Source: Pseudosulfitobacter pseudonitzschiae (lineage in GTDB: Bacteria; Pseudomonadota; Alphaproteobacteria; Rhodobacterales; Rhodobacteraceae). From it: 64,000 nucleotides of DNA. The notes beneath the pieces were generated by a model, which did no database searches, was not told where the DNA came from, and was given only the letters and a program-made list of their open reading frames with translations. The stretch spans positions 124,001-188,000 of the forward strand of contig NZ_FQVP01000002.1 of assembly GCF_900129395.1 (NCBI RefSeq). The letters are read 5' to 3'. This document shows, in pieces, positions 47,580 to 55,749 of this stretch (the first letter of the stretch is position 1; each line of letters opens with the position of its first letter). A program made the position numbers and the translations under genes.

Positions 47580-47819
47580 AAACGGACCTTTGAGAGGATT
47601 GCACCGAAGGACAGGAATGAGCCCTCTCCGCATTCCCCAAGCGCGGAACAAAGGCCGCAGGCCGCCGCGCATCGCCGGGCCGTCCCCAGGCACGGCGATT
47701 TGGCTGCTGTTGTGCGTGACGGACAGGTGGGATGTGTTTGGCTGCCATAAAGTGCCAGTCACGCAGGTCGGATCGCCGAACCACGGCCCGACGATGCGCG
47801 GCTTCTCACTCCATTTCAA
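47580..47819. repeat. Dispersed repeat, copy A (intergenic)
   Basis: This occupies most of the 555-base gap between tesA and cspA. It matches 51335-51604 in order and orientation. Shared blocks include GCCGCAGGCCGCCGCGCATC, CACGGCGATTTGG, TTGGCTGCCATAAAGTGCC and GGTCGGATCGCCG. On the minus strand both copies could encode a peptide with WHFMAAKHI, but the frames break differently, so I treat it as a non-coding repeat. The remaining 47820-48013 shows no gene. Confidence 0.85.
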
Positions 47820-48013
47820 ACGTCAGCTCCGTCCCGCACAGCAGGCATTGCCCCAAGCCGTGCCCAAGGTCCGCTTTAGTTCAGAAGTGCGTGATGTTTC
47901 GATTGGCATTGCGGTGTGCCGCCCCGTGGCCAGTTTCAGAAAACCAGCCCCGTTCACTCAAAGATGCGCCACGTACCAAAGTCGGGCCGATACGAATCGT
48001 CCTCTGAACAAAC

Positions 48014-48039
48014 AAAAACGGACGCCGAAGCGCCCGTTT
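48014..48039 (-). terminator. Terminator of the cold-shock gene
   Basis: On the minus strand a 10-bp stem (one G-U) closes a TTCG tetraloop and is followed by a T-run, 24 bases after the cspA stop. Confidence 0.9.
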
Positions 48040-48063
48040 CATCTATCATACCAACAAAAAGGC

Positions 48064-48270
48064 TTATGCCAGTGCGATGTTGATCGCGCTTTCGCGGTTG
48101 TCGCGGCCATTTTCGATGTCGAAAGTGACTTTTTGGTTGTCGGCCAGACCGGTCAGGCCCGAACGCTCAACAGCCGAAATGTGCACGAACACATCTTTGC
48201 TGCCGCCATCGGGTGCGATAAAGCCGTAGCCTTTTGTTGTGTTGAACCATTTGACGGTGCCAGTAGCCAT
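48064..48270 (-). CDS. cspA: Cold-shock domain protein (CspA family)
   Basis: A 68-aa single cold-shock domain that binds single-stranded RNA/DNA and melts RNA structure. RNP1 is KGYGFIAPD and RNP2 VFVHISAVE, after the start [24 protein letters not shown] lies seven bases before the ATG at 48270. Length is normal. It has its own terminator. Whether it is cold-induced cannot be told from sequence. Confidence 0.96.
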   Translation of the reverse strand: MATGTVKWFNTTKGYGFIAPDGGSKDVFVHISAVERSGLTGLADNQKVTFDIENGRDNRESAINIALA

Positions 48271-48528
48271 CGTCGTACTCCTTTTAATAACTGCCCACGG
48301 AATGCGGCAGGTCGGCAAAGTCTAGACAGATCGAGAGACTGAGCCCGAAAGAGGAGCAGTGTGGTCGATAGGTGTAACGTCGCAGTGTGAATATGCGCGC
48401 GAACTGTCCCGAAATCAAGCGAATTTCGACTCCGGGGCTTTATGGGCGCATCGGCGCCGATGATCTGCGGTGCCCTATTTTTGTGCGTCACCATGGCAAT
48501 GTCCATCCCTCCAAAGTCAGAATCTTTT

Positions 48529-48544
48529 TTTACCAGTTGATAAA
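48529..48544 (+). promoter_or_regulatory. Candidate RutR operator upstream of preT
   Basis: TTTACCAGTTGATAAA matches 11 of the 14 fixed bases of the E. coli RutR box TTGACCANNTGGTCAA. It lies 61 bases before the preT start. Confidence 0.6.
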
Positions 48545-48605
48545 AAAATTATTCCGTGAGAGCGTTTTTGCAAAGATGACAGCAAAATGTCTTGGGAGCG
48601 TGAAG

Positions 48606-49928
48606 ATGGTTGATGATGTGTTTACACCGGGGATCAAGGCCGGACGGCTGGAACAGGGCGCTTATGCGGCGCAGTTTTCGGACCTGCACCCGCCGTTGGA
48701 CGGTCACGAGGCGCTGGTCGCGGCGGATCGCTGCTATTTCTGTCATGACGCCCCGTGCATCACCGCCTGTCCCACGGACATCGACATTCCGCTGTTCATC
48801 CGCCAGATCGCCACGGGCACGCCGGATGCCGCGGCCAAGACGATTCTGGGGCAGAACATCATGGGCGGCATGTGCGCCCGTGTCTGTCCGACTGAACAGC
48901 TGTGCGAGCAGTCCTGCGTGCGCGAAGTGGCCGAGGGCAAGCCGGTTCTGATCGGCCAGCTGCAACGCTATGCGACCGATCATCTGCAACAGCAGGGCAT
49001 CCACCCCTTCACCCGCGCCGAGGCGACGGGCAAGACCGTGGCGGTCGTGGGGGCTGGCCCTGCGGGTCTGTCCTGTGCGCACCGTCTGGCGATGCTAGGC
49101 CACGATGTTGTGGTCTATGACGCGCGGCCCAAGCCGGGCGGGCTGAACGAATTTGGCATTGCCGCCTACAAGACCCCGAACGGCTTTGCGCAGGACGAAG
49201 TCGACTGGTTGCTGAAAATCGGGGGCATCCGCATCGAAACGGGCAAGGCGCTGGGCGACGGGCTGACGCTGGCCGCATTAAAGGCGGAATTTGACGCGGT
49301 GTTTCTGGGCATCGGCTTGGGCGGTGTGAACGCATTGGGCGCGGACGGTGAGGGCAAGGATGGCGTCACGGATGCCGTCGATTTCATTTCCGAGCTGCGC
49401 CAGTCCATCGACCTGACCACGCTGCCGATTGGCCGCGACGTGGTGGTGATCGGGGGCGGCATGACCGCGATTGACGCCGCTGTGCAGGCCAAGCTGCTGG
49501 GCGCGCTGAACGTCACGCTGGTCTATCGCCGTGGCCGCGACCGGATGAACGCCAGCCCGTTCGAACAGGACCTGGCCGCCAGCAAGGGCGTGCGGATCGT
49601 CACCCATGCTGTGCCCGTGGCCGTGCATGGCAACGGCGCGGTCCGCGAGATCGAGTTTGAATATGTCGATGGCGCGATGAAAGGCACCGGGGAAATGCTG
49701 CGTCTGCCCGCCGATCAGGTGTTCAAGGCCATCGGCCAGACCCTGCAAGGCGACGGGCTGCCGGAACTGGACGGGCGCAAGATCGCGGTCACTGGCGCGG
49801 GCCGCACCAGCGTCAAGGGCGTCTGGGCCGGGGGTGATTGTGCCTCGGGCGGGGACGATCTGACGGTGACGGCTGTTGCCGAAGGCCGCGACGCGGCGAT
49901 GGACATTCATTCGGCTTTGATGGGCTGA
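48606..49928 (+). CDS. preT: NAD-dependent dihydropyrimidine dehydrogenase subunit PreT
   Basis: PreT is the flavin/iron-sulfur subunit that feeds NADH electrons to PreA for reduction of uracil and thymine. The 440-aa protein has N-terminal Cys motifs for [4Fe-4S] clusters (ADRCYFCHDAPCITACPTDI; GMCARVCPTEQLCEQSC), an FAD motif VAVVGAGPAGLSCAHRLAML and an NAD motif VVVIGGGMTAIDAAV. The ATG at 48606 is chosen: GGGAG lies 7 bases upstream, and residues before it have no similarity. It is followed by preA 35 bases later. Confidence 0.96.
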   Translation: MVDDVFTPGIKAGRLEQGAYAAQFSDLHPPLDGHEALVAADRCYFCHDAPCITACPTDIDIPLFIRQIATGTPDAAAKTILGQNIMGGMCARVCPTEQLCEQSCVREVAEGKPVLIGQLQRYATDHLQQQGIHPFTRAEATGKTVAVVGAGPAGLSCAHRLAMLGHDVVVYDARPKPGGLNEFGIAAYKTPNGFAQDEVDWLLKIGGIRIETGKALGDGLTLAALKAEFDAVFLGIGLGGVNALGADGEGKDGVTDAVDFISELRQSIDLTTLPIGRDVVVIGGGMTAIDAAVQAKLLGALNVTLVYRRGRDRMNASPFEQDLAASKGVRIVTHAVPVAVHGNGAVREIEFEYVDGAMKGTGEMLRLPADQVFKAIGQTLQGDGLPELDGRKIAVTGAGRTSVKGVWAGGDCASGGDDLTVTAVAEGRDAAMDIHSALMG

Positions 49929-49963
49929 CGGCGGGCTGCGGCCCCCTATGAGGAGAACTTACA

Positions 49964-51268
49964 ATGGCAAATCTGCAAAGCGAATTCGTCGGCATCAAAT
50001 CCCCCAACCCCTTCTGGTTGGCTTCGGCCCCGCCAACGGACAAGGAATACAACGTCCGCCGCGCCTTTGATGCGGGCTGGGGTGGTGTGGTGTGGAAGAC
50101 ATTGGGCATGGAAGGTCCGCCTGTCGTCAACGTCAACGGCCCGCGCTACGGCGCGATCTGGGGCGCGGACCGCCGACTGCTGGGGCTGAACAACATCGAG
50201 CTGATCACCGACCGCCCGCTGGAGGTGAACCTGCGCGAGATGAAGGCGGTCAAACGCGACTATCCCGACCGGGCGCTGATCGCGTCGATCATGGTGCCTT
50301 GCGAGGAAGAGGCGTGGAAGGCGATCCTTCCCCATGTCGAGGAAACCGGCGCGGACGGGATCGAGTTGAACTTTGGCTGCCCGCACGGCATGGCCGAACG
50401 CGGCATGGGCAGCGCCGTGGGGCAGGTGCCGGAATACATCGAAATGGTCACCCGCTGGTGCAAGATGTACACGCGGATGCCGGTGATCGTGAAGCTGACG
50501 CCGAACATCACCAACGTGCTGTACCCCGCCGAAGCGGCCAAGCGGGGCGGGGCCGACGCGGTGTCGCTGATCAACACGATCAACTCGATCACATCCGTGG
50601 ATCTGGACAATTTCGCACCCGAGCCGATGATCGATGGCAAAGGCACGCATGGCGGCTATTGCGGACCTGCGGTGAAACCCATCGCGCTGAACATGGTGGC
50701 CGAGATCGCCCGCAACCCCGCCACCGCCGACCTGCCGATCAGCGGCATCGGCGGCGTCACCACTTGGCGGGATGCGGCCGAGTTCCTGGCGCTGGGTGCC
50801 GGCAACGTGCAGGTCTGCACGGCCGTGATGACCTATGGGTTCAAGATCGTGCAGGAAATGATTTCGGGCCTGTCCGAATACATGGACAGCAAGGACATGA
50901 CCTCGGTGGACCAGCTGGTGCGCAAGGCGGTGCCGAATGTGACCGACTGGAACCAGCTGAACCTGAACTATGTCGCCAAGGCCAGGATTGATCAGGACGC
51001 CTGTATTTCCTGTGGCCGCTGTTTTGCCGCTTGCGAGGACACCTCGCATCAGGCGATTGCCATGTCCGAGGACCGAACATTCACGGTGATCGACGAGGAA
51101 TGCGTGGCTTGCAACCTGTGCGTCAACGTCTGTCCGGTCGAGGATTGCATCAGCATGGTCCCGATGGAGCCAGGCACCACCGATCCGCGCACGGGCAAGG
51201 TGGTTGATCCGGCTTATGCCAACTGGACGACACACCCCAACAACCCGTCGGCGACGGCAGCGGAGTAA
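49964..51268 (+). CDS. preA: NAD-dependent dihydropyrimidine dehydrogenase subunit PreA
   Basis: PreA reduces uracil/thymine to the dihydro form on an FMN-containing barrel like that of dihydroorotate dehydrogenase. The 434-aa protein has NPFWLASAPPTDKEYNVRRA at the start, ELNFGCPHGMAERGMGSAVG (substrate/FMN region), KLTPNITNV, and a C-terminal two-cluster ferredoxin domain (CISCGRCFAACED; CVACNLCVNVCPVEDC). Together with PreT it starts the reductive pyrimidine pathway. Confidence 0.97.
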   Translation: MANLQSEFVGIKSPNPFWLASAPPTDKEYNVRRAFDAGWGGVVWKTLGMEGPPVVNVNGPRYGAIWGADRRLLGLNNIELITDRPLEVNLREMKAVKRDYPDRALIASIMVPCEEEAWKAILPHVEETGADGIELNFGCPHGMAERGMGSAVGQVPEYIEMVTRWCKMYTRMPVIVKLTPNITNVLYPAEAAKRGGADAVSLINTINSITSVDLDNFAPEPMIDGKGTHGGYCGPAVKPIALNMVAEIARNPATADLPISGIGGVTTWRDAAEFLALGAGNVQVCTAVMTYGFKIVQEMISGLSEYMDSKDMTSVDQLVRKAVPNVTDWNQLNLNYVAKARIDQDACISCGRCFAACEDTSHQAIAMSEDRTFTVIDEECVACNLCVNVCPVEDCISMVPMEPGTTDPRTGKVVDPAYANWTTHPNNPSATAAE

Positions 51269-51334
51269 GCGATACAGTTGCTGTTATAGGTCAGGCGAGA
51301 TTGACGTTTGCGTCAAAAGCTGTCCCGGAAAGGA

Positions 51335-51604
51335 AAACCGGACCTATCCGCAGATGGCGGCGAAGGTCCGGTTTGAGGCCCCTCAGACTGTCCCTCGCGC
51401 GGGACAAGGCCGCAGGCCGCCGCGCATCATGCCTTAGGCATGTCTTCGACATGACGGGCCGCCCCACGGCACGGCGATTTGGTTTCTGTTGCGCGGGACA
51501 GTTCGGTCGGATGTGCTTGGCTGCCATAAAGTGCCAGACACTAAGGTCGGATCGCCGTACCTCGGCCCGTCGATGCGCGGCTTTGCGTTCTGTTTCGAAC
51601 GGCG
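51335..51604. repeat. Dispersed repeat, copy B, with 26-base palindromic insertion
   Basis: This fills most of the 349-base gap between preA and rutR and ends 14 bases from the rutR stop. It matches copy A (47580-47819). Copy B carries an extra 26 bases at 51429-51454. With the base before it, this forms two overlapping palindromes, CATGCCTTAGGCATG (51428-51442) and CATGTCTTCGACATG (51439-51453), absent from copy A. No gene is called here. Confidence 0.85.
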
Positions 51605-51617
51605 GCTTCGTCAACCC

Positions 51618-52253
51618 TTACGCCGGGGTGGTGTTCGGCCCCGGTGTCAGCAGATTGCGAAACATCGTTTGCAAGAACTGCGCCGCGGCGTCGGTGGGTT
51701 CCTGTCCTTCCAGCAATACATCGATTTGTGCCTGAAAGTCCGCATAGTGCTGTGTGGTGGCCCAGATCGAGAAAATCAGGTGGCGCGGGTCGACCTGTGC
51801 CAGTTTGCCCGCGTCCATCCACGCCTGAATCACTGCACAGCGCGCATCGAACAGCGGCTTGAGGTCGGCGCGCAAATGCGGGTCCATGCGCGGCGCACCT
51901 TGCAGGATTTCATTGGCAAACAAGCGGCTTTCACGGGGCAGGTCGCGCGACATTTCCAGCTTGCGTTGCACATAGGTCAGGATCTCGGTCAACGGGTCGC
52001 CTTCGGGGTCCAGCCCGGCCAGCGGGTCCAGCCATGTTTCCATCAACTGGCTGAGCACGGTGACGTGAATTTCCTCTTTTCCATCAAAGTAATAAAGGAT
52101 GTTCGGCTTGCTCAGCCCCGCCTGTTCCGCGATCTGGTCCAGCGTGGCACCGCGAAAGCCGTGGGCCGAAAAAACGTCGAGCGCGGCATCCAGAATCTTG
52201 CGCCGGTTACGCTGTTGGATGCGGCTGGGTTTCTTCTGGGTTTGTTCGGCCAA
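51618..52253 (-). CDS. rutR: RutR-like TetR family regulator of pyrimidine degradation
   Basis: A 211-aa TetR repressor close to E. coli RutR across its whole length: HTH in ALDVFSAHGFRGATLDQIAE and SKPNILYYFDGKEE, then the ligand domain with LPRESRLFANEILQGAP and the near-identical PRHLIFSIWATTQHYADFQ. E. coli RutR is released from DNA by uracil or thymine. RutR-box-like sites lie upstream of both preT and the amidase gene, so it most likely represses both transcription units and is relieved by pyrimidines. Confidence 0.92.
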   Translation of the reverse strand: MAEQTQKKPSRIQQRNRRKILDAALDVFSAHGFRGATLDQIAEQAGLSKPNILYYFDGKEEIHVTVLSQLMETWLDPLAGLDPEGDPLTEILTYVQRKLEMSRDLPRESRLFANEILQGAPRMDPHLRADLKPLFDARCAVIQAWMDAGKLAQVDPRHLIFSIWATTQHYADFQAQIDVLLEGQEPTDAAAQFLQTMFRNLLTPGPNTTPA

Positions 52254-52356
52254 AATACCCGCCCTTCGGTTGCTTCAATTTCGGGCAAATGCGCAAACCC
52301 TGCGCAAAGCCCCTCAGTCAGTTCTTGACTCAAAAGGGGCAGAGCGCAATCGTGTA

Positions 52357-52372
52357 TTTACCAAATGGTCAA
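52357..52372 (+). promoter_or_regulatory. RutR operator upstream of the amidase-hydA operon
   Basis: TTTACCAAATGGTCAA differs from the E. coli RutR box TTGACCANNTGGTCAA at one fixed base. It lies 33 bases before the amidase start and 103 bases from the rutR start, so it may also autoregulate rutR. A possible -35 (TTGACT, 52325-52330) lies upstream. Confidence 0.8.
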
Positions 52373-52405
52373 AAACAAGCGCCGCAGAGCGCGAGGGGGA
52401 GAGTT

Positions 52406-53656
52406 ATGGCAGCACCTGGGGAAAACCTGCGGATCGACGGACAACGGTTGTGGGACAGCCTGATGGACATGGCCAAGATCGGCCCCGGCGTGGCGGGCGG
52501 CAACAACCGCCAGACGCTGACCGATGCGGATGCCGAGGGGCGCGCGTTGTTCCAGTCGTGGTGCGAGGCCGCGGGCTGCACGATGGGGCTGGACCAGATG
52601 GGCAACATGTTTGCGCAGCGTGCGGGCACGGACCCTGACGCGCTGCCGGTCTATGTCGGCTCGCACCTGGACACACAGCCCACGGGCGGCAAATACGACG
52701 GTGTTCTGGGCGTGTTGGGCGGTTTGGAAATCCTGCGCACGCTGAACGATCTGGACGTGAAGACCAAGCACCCCATCGTGGTCACCAACTTTACCAACGA
52801 AGAGGGCACACGCTTTGCCCCCGCGATGCTGTCGTCGGGTGTCTTTGCGGGCATTCACACGCAGGACTGGGCCTATGCCAAGACCGACGCCGAGGGCAAA
52901 ACCTTTGGCGACGAACTGGCACGGATCGGTTGGCGGGGGGACGAAGAAGTGGGCGCGCGCCAGATGCACGCGTTCTTCGAGCTGCACATCGAACAGGGCC
53001 CGATCCTGGAAGCCGAAGGCAAGGACATTGGCGTGGTCACCCACGGTCAGGGGCTGTCGTGGACGCAGATCACGGTGACGGGCAAGGATGCGCACACCGG
53101 ATCGACGCCGATGCCGATGCGCAAGAATGCGGGTCTGGGGATGGCGCGGATTTTGGAAAAGGTGGACGAGATTGCATGGAGCCATGCGCCGCATGCGGTG
53201 GGTGCTGCGGGCCATATCGATGTCTATCCGAACTCGCGCAACGTGATCCCCGGGCAGGTGGTCTTTACCGTCGATTTCCGGTCGCCGGACCTGTCGGTGA
53301 TCGAGGATATGGAAGCGCGGCTGAAAGTCGAGGCGCAGAAGATCTGCGACGACATGGGGCTGGAGGTCGAATTCGAAAAGGTGGGCGGGTTTGATCCCGT
53401 GGCCTTTGACGAGGGCTGTGTGACGGCGGTGCGCAATGCGGCCGAGCGGCTGGGCTATTCGCATATGGACCTGATTTCCGGTGCGGGGCACGATGCCTGC
53501 TGGGTCAACCGTGTGGCACCCACGGCGATGGTGATGTGTCCCTGTGTCGACGGGCTGAGCCACAACGAGGCCGAGGAAATAACCAAGGAATGGGCCGCCG
53601 CAGGGGCGGATGTGCTGTTGCACGCGGTGGTCGAGACGGCGGAGATTGTCGGGTGA
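52406..53656 (+). CDS. M20 family N-carbamoyl-beta-alanine amidohydrolase (beta-ureidopropionase)
   Basis: A 416-aa two-metal hydrolase of the N-carbamoyl-L-amino-acid hydrolase / beta-ureidopropionase group (AmaB/HyuC/PydC). Visible are YVGSHLDTQPTGGKYDGVLG (metal His and Asp), TNFTNEEGTRFAPAMLSSGV (catalytic Glu), HIEQGPILEAE and SGAGHDACW. Next to hydA and preTA, the natural substrate is N-carbamoyl-beta-alanine, giving beta-alanine, ammonia and CO2. GAGGGGGA precedes the ATG at 52406. Its stop overlaps the next small ORF (GTGA). Confidence 0.93.
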   Translation: MAAPGENLRIDGQRLWDSLMDMAKIGPGVAGGNNRQTLTDADAEGRALFQSWCEAAGCTMGLDQMGNMFAQRAGTDPDALPVYVGSHLDTQPTGGKYDGVLGVLGGLEILRTLNDLDVKTKHPIVVTNFTNEEGTRFAPAMLSSGVFAGIHTQDWAYAKTDAEGKTFGDELARIGWRGDEEVGARQMHAFFELHIEQGPILEAEGKDIGVVTHGQGLSWTQITVTGKDAHTGSTPMPMRKNAGLGMARILEKVDEIAWSHAPHAVGAAGHIDVYPNSRNVIPGQVVFTVDFRSPDLSVIEDMEARLKVEAQKICDDMGLEVEFEKVGGFDPVAFDEGCVTAVRNAAERLGYSHMDLISGAGHDACWVNRVAPTAMVMCPCVDGLSHNEAEEITKEWAAAGADVLLHAVVETAEIVG

Positions 53657-53898
53657 GGATATACTCTTCTGAAACGGATCAAGAAGCCTATGCGGTGCGG
53701 GACCAAAAGCATGATACAGAACAATTTGATTGCTATCTGCAAGATCGACCTTCGAATGAGAAAAAGTATGCTCATTCGTTCGACGACATTAGGGATGCCG
53801 CTAGATTCTTATTAGATCATCCTGGTTCCGGTATAAGAATGAAGCCAGGCTCTGCGATTGTAAGCGAAAATTTGGTGATCGCACTTGATCGACCCTGA
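53653..53898 (+). CDS. Hypothetical protein, AT-rich small ORF in the pyrimidine operon
   Basis: An 81-aa ORF beginning with a GTG that overlaps the amidase stop (GTGA). I do not recognise it. The protein is polar (EAYAVRDQKHDTEQFDCYLQ ... DDIRDAARFLLDHPGSGIRM) with a likely helix in the middle and no signal or membrane segment. Its G+C is 44% by hand count, far below its neighbours, suggesting recent acquisition. Its end overlaps the next ORF by 14 bases. It could be a real small cytosolic protein or an inserted fragment kept open by chance. Confidence 0.55.
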   Translation: MRIYSSETDQEAYAVRDQKHDTEQFDCYLQDRPSNEKKYAHSFDDIRDAARFLLDHPGSGIRMKPGSAIVSENLVIALDRP

Positions 53899-54205
53899 CC
53901 TGAGCATTGCGGACCGGATCGGGCTGCTGATTCGGGCCGAGGTGGCAGAAGCGCCGGTGCAGACGGCCAAGGACCGCGCCTACCTGGCGGCCTTTCGCGC
54001 GGCGCTGGTACGGCCCTTTGCGACCACGGTGAACTTTTCCGGCGGGCTGACGCAAACCTGCTGGACCGTGACGCGCACCGATGGAGATTACCGCGTGATC
54101 TACATGCCGCGTGCAGGGTATTTCGCGCTGTGTGTGGAGAGCGATTTCGGGCCGCTGGACATTGGCGTGCATGGGCCGGCGATGGGGTGCTTTGCCAGCG
54201 TGTGA
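53885..54205 (+). CDS. Hypothetical protein in the pyrimidine operon
   Basis: A 106-aa ORF starting with TTG, overlapping the preceding ORF by 14 bases and ending 80 bases before hydA. The sequence (LSIADRIGLLIRAEVAEAPV ... TVNFSGGLTQTCWTVTRTDG ... YRVIYMPRAGYFALCVESDF) looks like a compact alpha+beta domain with a normal GC-rich codon pattern. No family is recognised. Its place between amidase and dihydropyrimidinase suggests an accessory role in pyrimidine degradation. Confidence 0.6.
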   Translation: MIDPDLSIADRIGLLIRAEVAEAPVQTAKDRAYLAAFRAALVRPFATTVNFSGGLTQTCWTVTRTDGDYRVIYMPRAGYFALCVESDFGPLDIGVHGPAMGCFASV

Positions 54206-54208
54206 CGC

Positions 54209-54251
54209 GGGGCGCTGCCCCGGACCCCGGGATATTCAAGGCCAAAAGAAA
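54209..54251 (+). repeat. REP-like intergenic element before hydA
   Basis: GGGGC-GCT-GCCCC hairpin, then GACCCCGGGATATT and CCAAAAGAAA; same plan as 43426-43480. Confidence 0.55.
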
Positions 54252-54285
54252 CAGGCCAGACAAACGAGACGACAGGAGATACGAG

Positions 54286-55746
54286 ATGAGCAAGGTGATC
54301 AAGGGCGGCATGGTCTGCACGGCGGACCGGACATGGAAAGCGGATGTTCTGATCGAGGGCGAAAAGATCGTGCGCATTGGCGAGGATCTGGTGGGCGACG
54401 AATACATTGATGCGGAAGGGGCCTATGTGATCCCCGGCGGGATCGACCCGCACACGCATCTGGAAATGCCGTTCATGGGCACCACCGCCGCCGAGACATT
54501 CGAGACCGGCACATGGGCCGCCGCCGTGGGCGGGACCACGATGATCGTGGATTTCTGCCTGCCGGGCGAAGATGGCAGCATCAAGAACGCGATCAACGAA
54601 TGGCACCGCAAGAGCGCGCCGCAGATCTGTTCGGACATCGGCTATCACATGGCGATCACCGGCTGGAACGAGAATGTATTCAACGAGATGAAAGACGCCG
54701 TGGATATGGGCGTGAACTCGTTCAAGCATTTCATGGCCTACAAGGGCGCGTTGATGATCGAGGACGACGAGATGTTCGCGTCGTTCAAACGCTGTGCCGA
54801 GCTGGGTGCGCTGCCGATGGTCCATGCCGAGAATGGCGATCTGGTGGCGGAGTTGCAGCAGAAATATTTCGATCAGGGGATCACCGGCCCCGAGGGTCAC
54901 GCCTATTCCCGTCCGCCCGAGCTGGAGGGCGAGGCCGCAAATCGGGCGATCACCATTGCCGACACGGCAGGCGTGCCGCTGTACATCGTGCACGTGTCCT
55001 GCGAGCAGACCCACGAGGCAATCCGCCGTGCGCGGCAAAAGGGGATGCGGGTTTACGGCGAGCCGTTGATCCAGTTCCTGACGCTGGACGAGGGCGAGTA
55101 TTTCAACAAGGACTGGGATCACGCTGCGCGCCGCGTGATGTCGCCGCCGTTTCGCAACAAGCAGCATCAGGACAGCCTGTGGGCTGGCTTGCAGGCCGGA
55201 TCGTTGCAGGTGGTGGCCACCGACCACGCCGCGTTCTCGACCGAGCAGAAGCGCGCGGGGCGCAATGATTTCCGCATCATCCCCAACGGGTCGAACGGGC
55301 TGGAGGAACGTCTGGCGGTGCTGTGGACCGAAGGGGTTGAAACGGGCCGCCTGACGCCGAACGAATTTGTCGCCGCGACCTCGACCAATGTGGCGAAGAT
55401 CCTGAACATCTACCCGCAGAAGGGTGCGATTGTTGAGGGTGCGGATGCCGACATTGTGGTGTGGGACCCGAAGATCACCAAGACGATCAGCCCTGCCAAC
55501 CACCATTCCATTCTGGATTACAACGTGTTCGAAGGCTTCGAGGTGACGGCCCAAAGCCGCTATACCCTGAGCCGGGGCGAGGTGATCTGGGCCTGGGGGC
55601 AGAACAGTCAGCCGCAGCCCGGACGGGGCAAGTTCGTCCCGCGCCCTGCCTTTGCCGCGCCCAACGTGGCGCTGTCGAAATGGAAAGAGCTGACCAGCCC
55701 GAAGATGATCAAGCGCGATCCGATGAACATTCCGGCGGGGATCTAA
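54286..55746 (+). CDS. hydA: Dihydropyrimidinase
   Basis: HydA opens dihydrouracil (or dihydrothymine) to the N-carbamoyl-beta-amino acid. The 486-aa amidohydrolase has the metal motif GGIDPHTHLEMPF, the carboxylated-lysine stretch SFKHFMAYKGALM, and later metal ligands in MVHAENGD, YIVHVSCEQT and ATDHAAFSTEQK. Length is typical (480-490 aa). AGGAGA precedes the ATG at 54286. It is followed by an importer operon 3 bases on, so the genes are probably co-transcribed. Confidence 0.96.
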   Translation: MSKVIKGGMVCTADRTWKADVLIEGEKIVRIGEDLVGDEYIDAEGAYVIPGGIDPHTHLEMPFMGTTAAETFETGTWAAAVGGTTMIVDFCLPGEDGSIKNAINEWHRKSAPQICSDIGYHMAITGWNENVFNEMKDAVDMGVNSFKHFMAYKGALMIEDDEMFASFKRCAELGALPMVHAENGDLVAELQQKYFDQGITGPEGHAYSRPPELEGEAANRAITIADTAGVPLYIVHVSCEQTHEAIRRARQKGMRVYGEPLIQFLTLDEGEYFNKDWDHAARRVMSPPFRNKQHQDSLWAGLQAGSLQVVATDHAAFSTEQKRAGRNDFRIIPNGSNGLEERLAVLWTEGVETGRLTPNEFVAATSTNVAKILNIYPQKGAIVEGADADIVVWDPKITKTISPANHHSILDYNVFEGFEVTAQSRYTLSRGEVIWAWGQNSQPQPGRGKFVPRPAFAAPNVALSKWKELTSPKMIKRDPMNIPAGI

Positions 55747-55749
55747 TTT

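Noticed and set aside
47542-47784. Minus-strand peptide with WHFMAAKHI in repeat copy A, with a counterpart at 51291-51614
   Set aside because: The two frames agree only in the middle and diverge at both ends with length differences; this fits a nucleotide repeat better than a gene.
47590-48342. 250-codon plus-strand frame across the tesA-cspA gap
   Set aside because: It runs through the dispersed repeat, the cspA terminator and cspA itself in antisense, with no domain.
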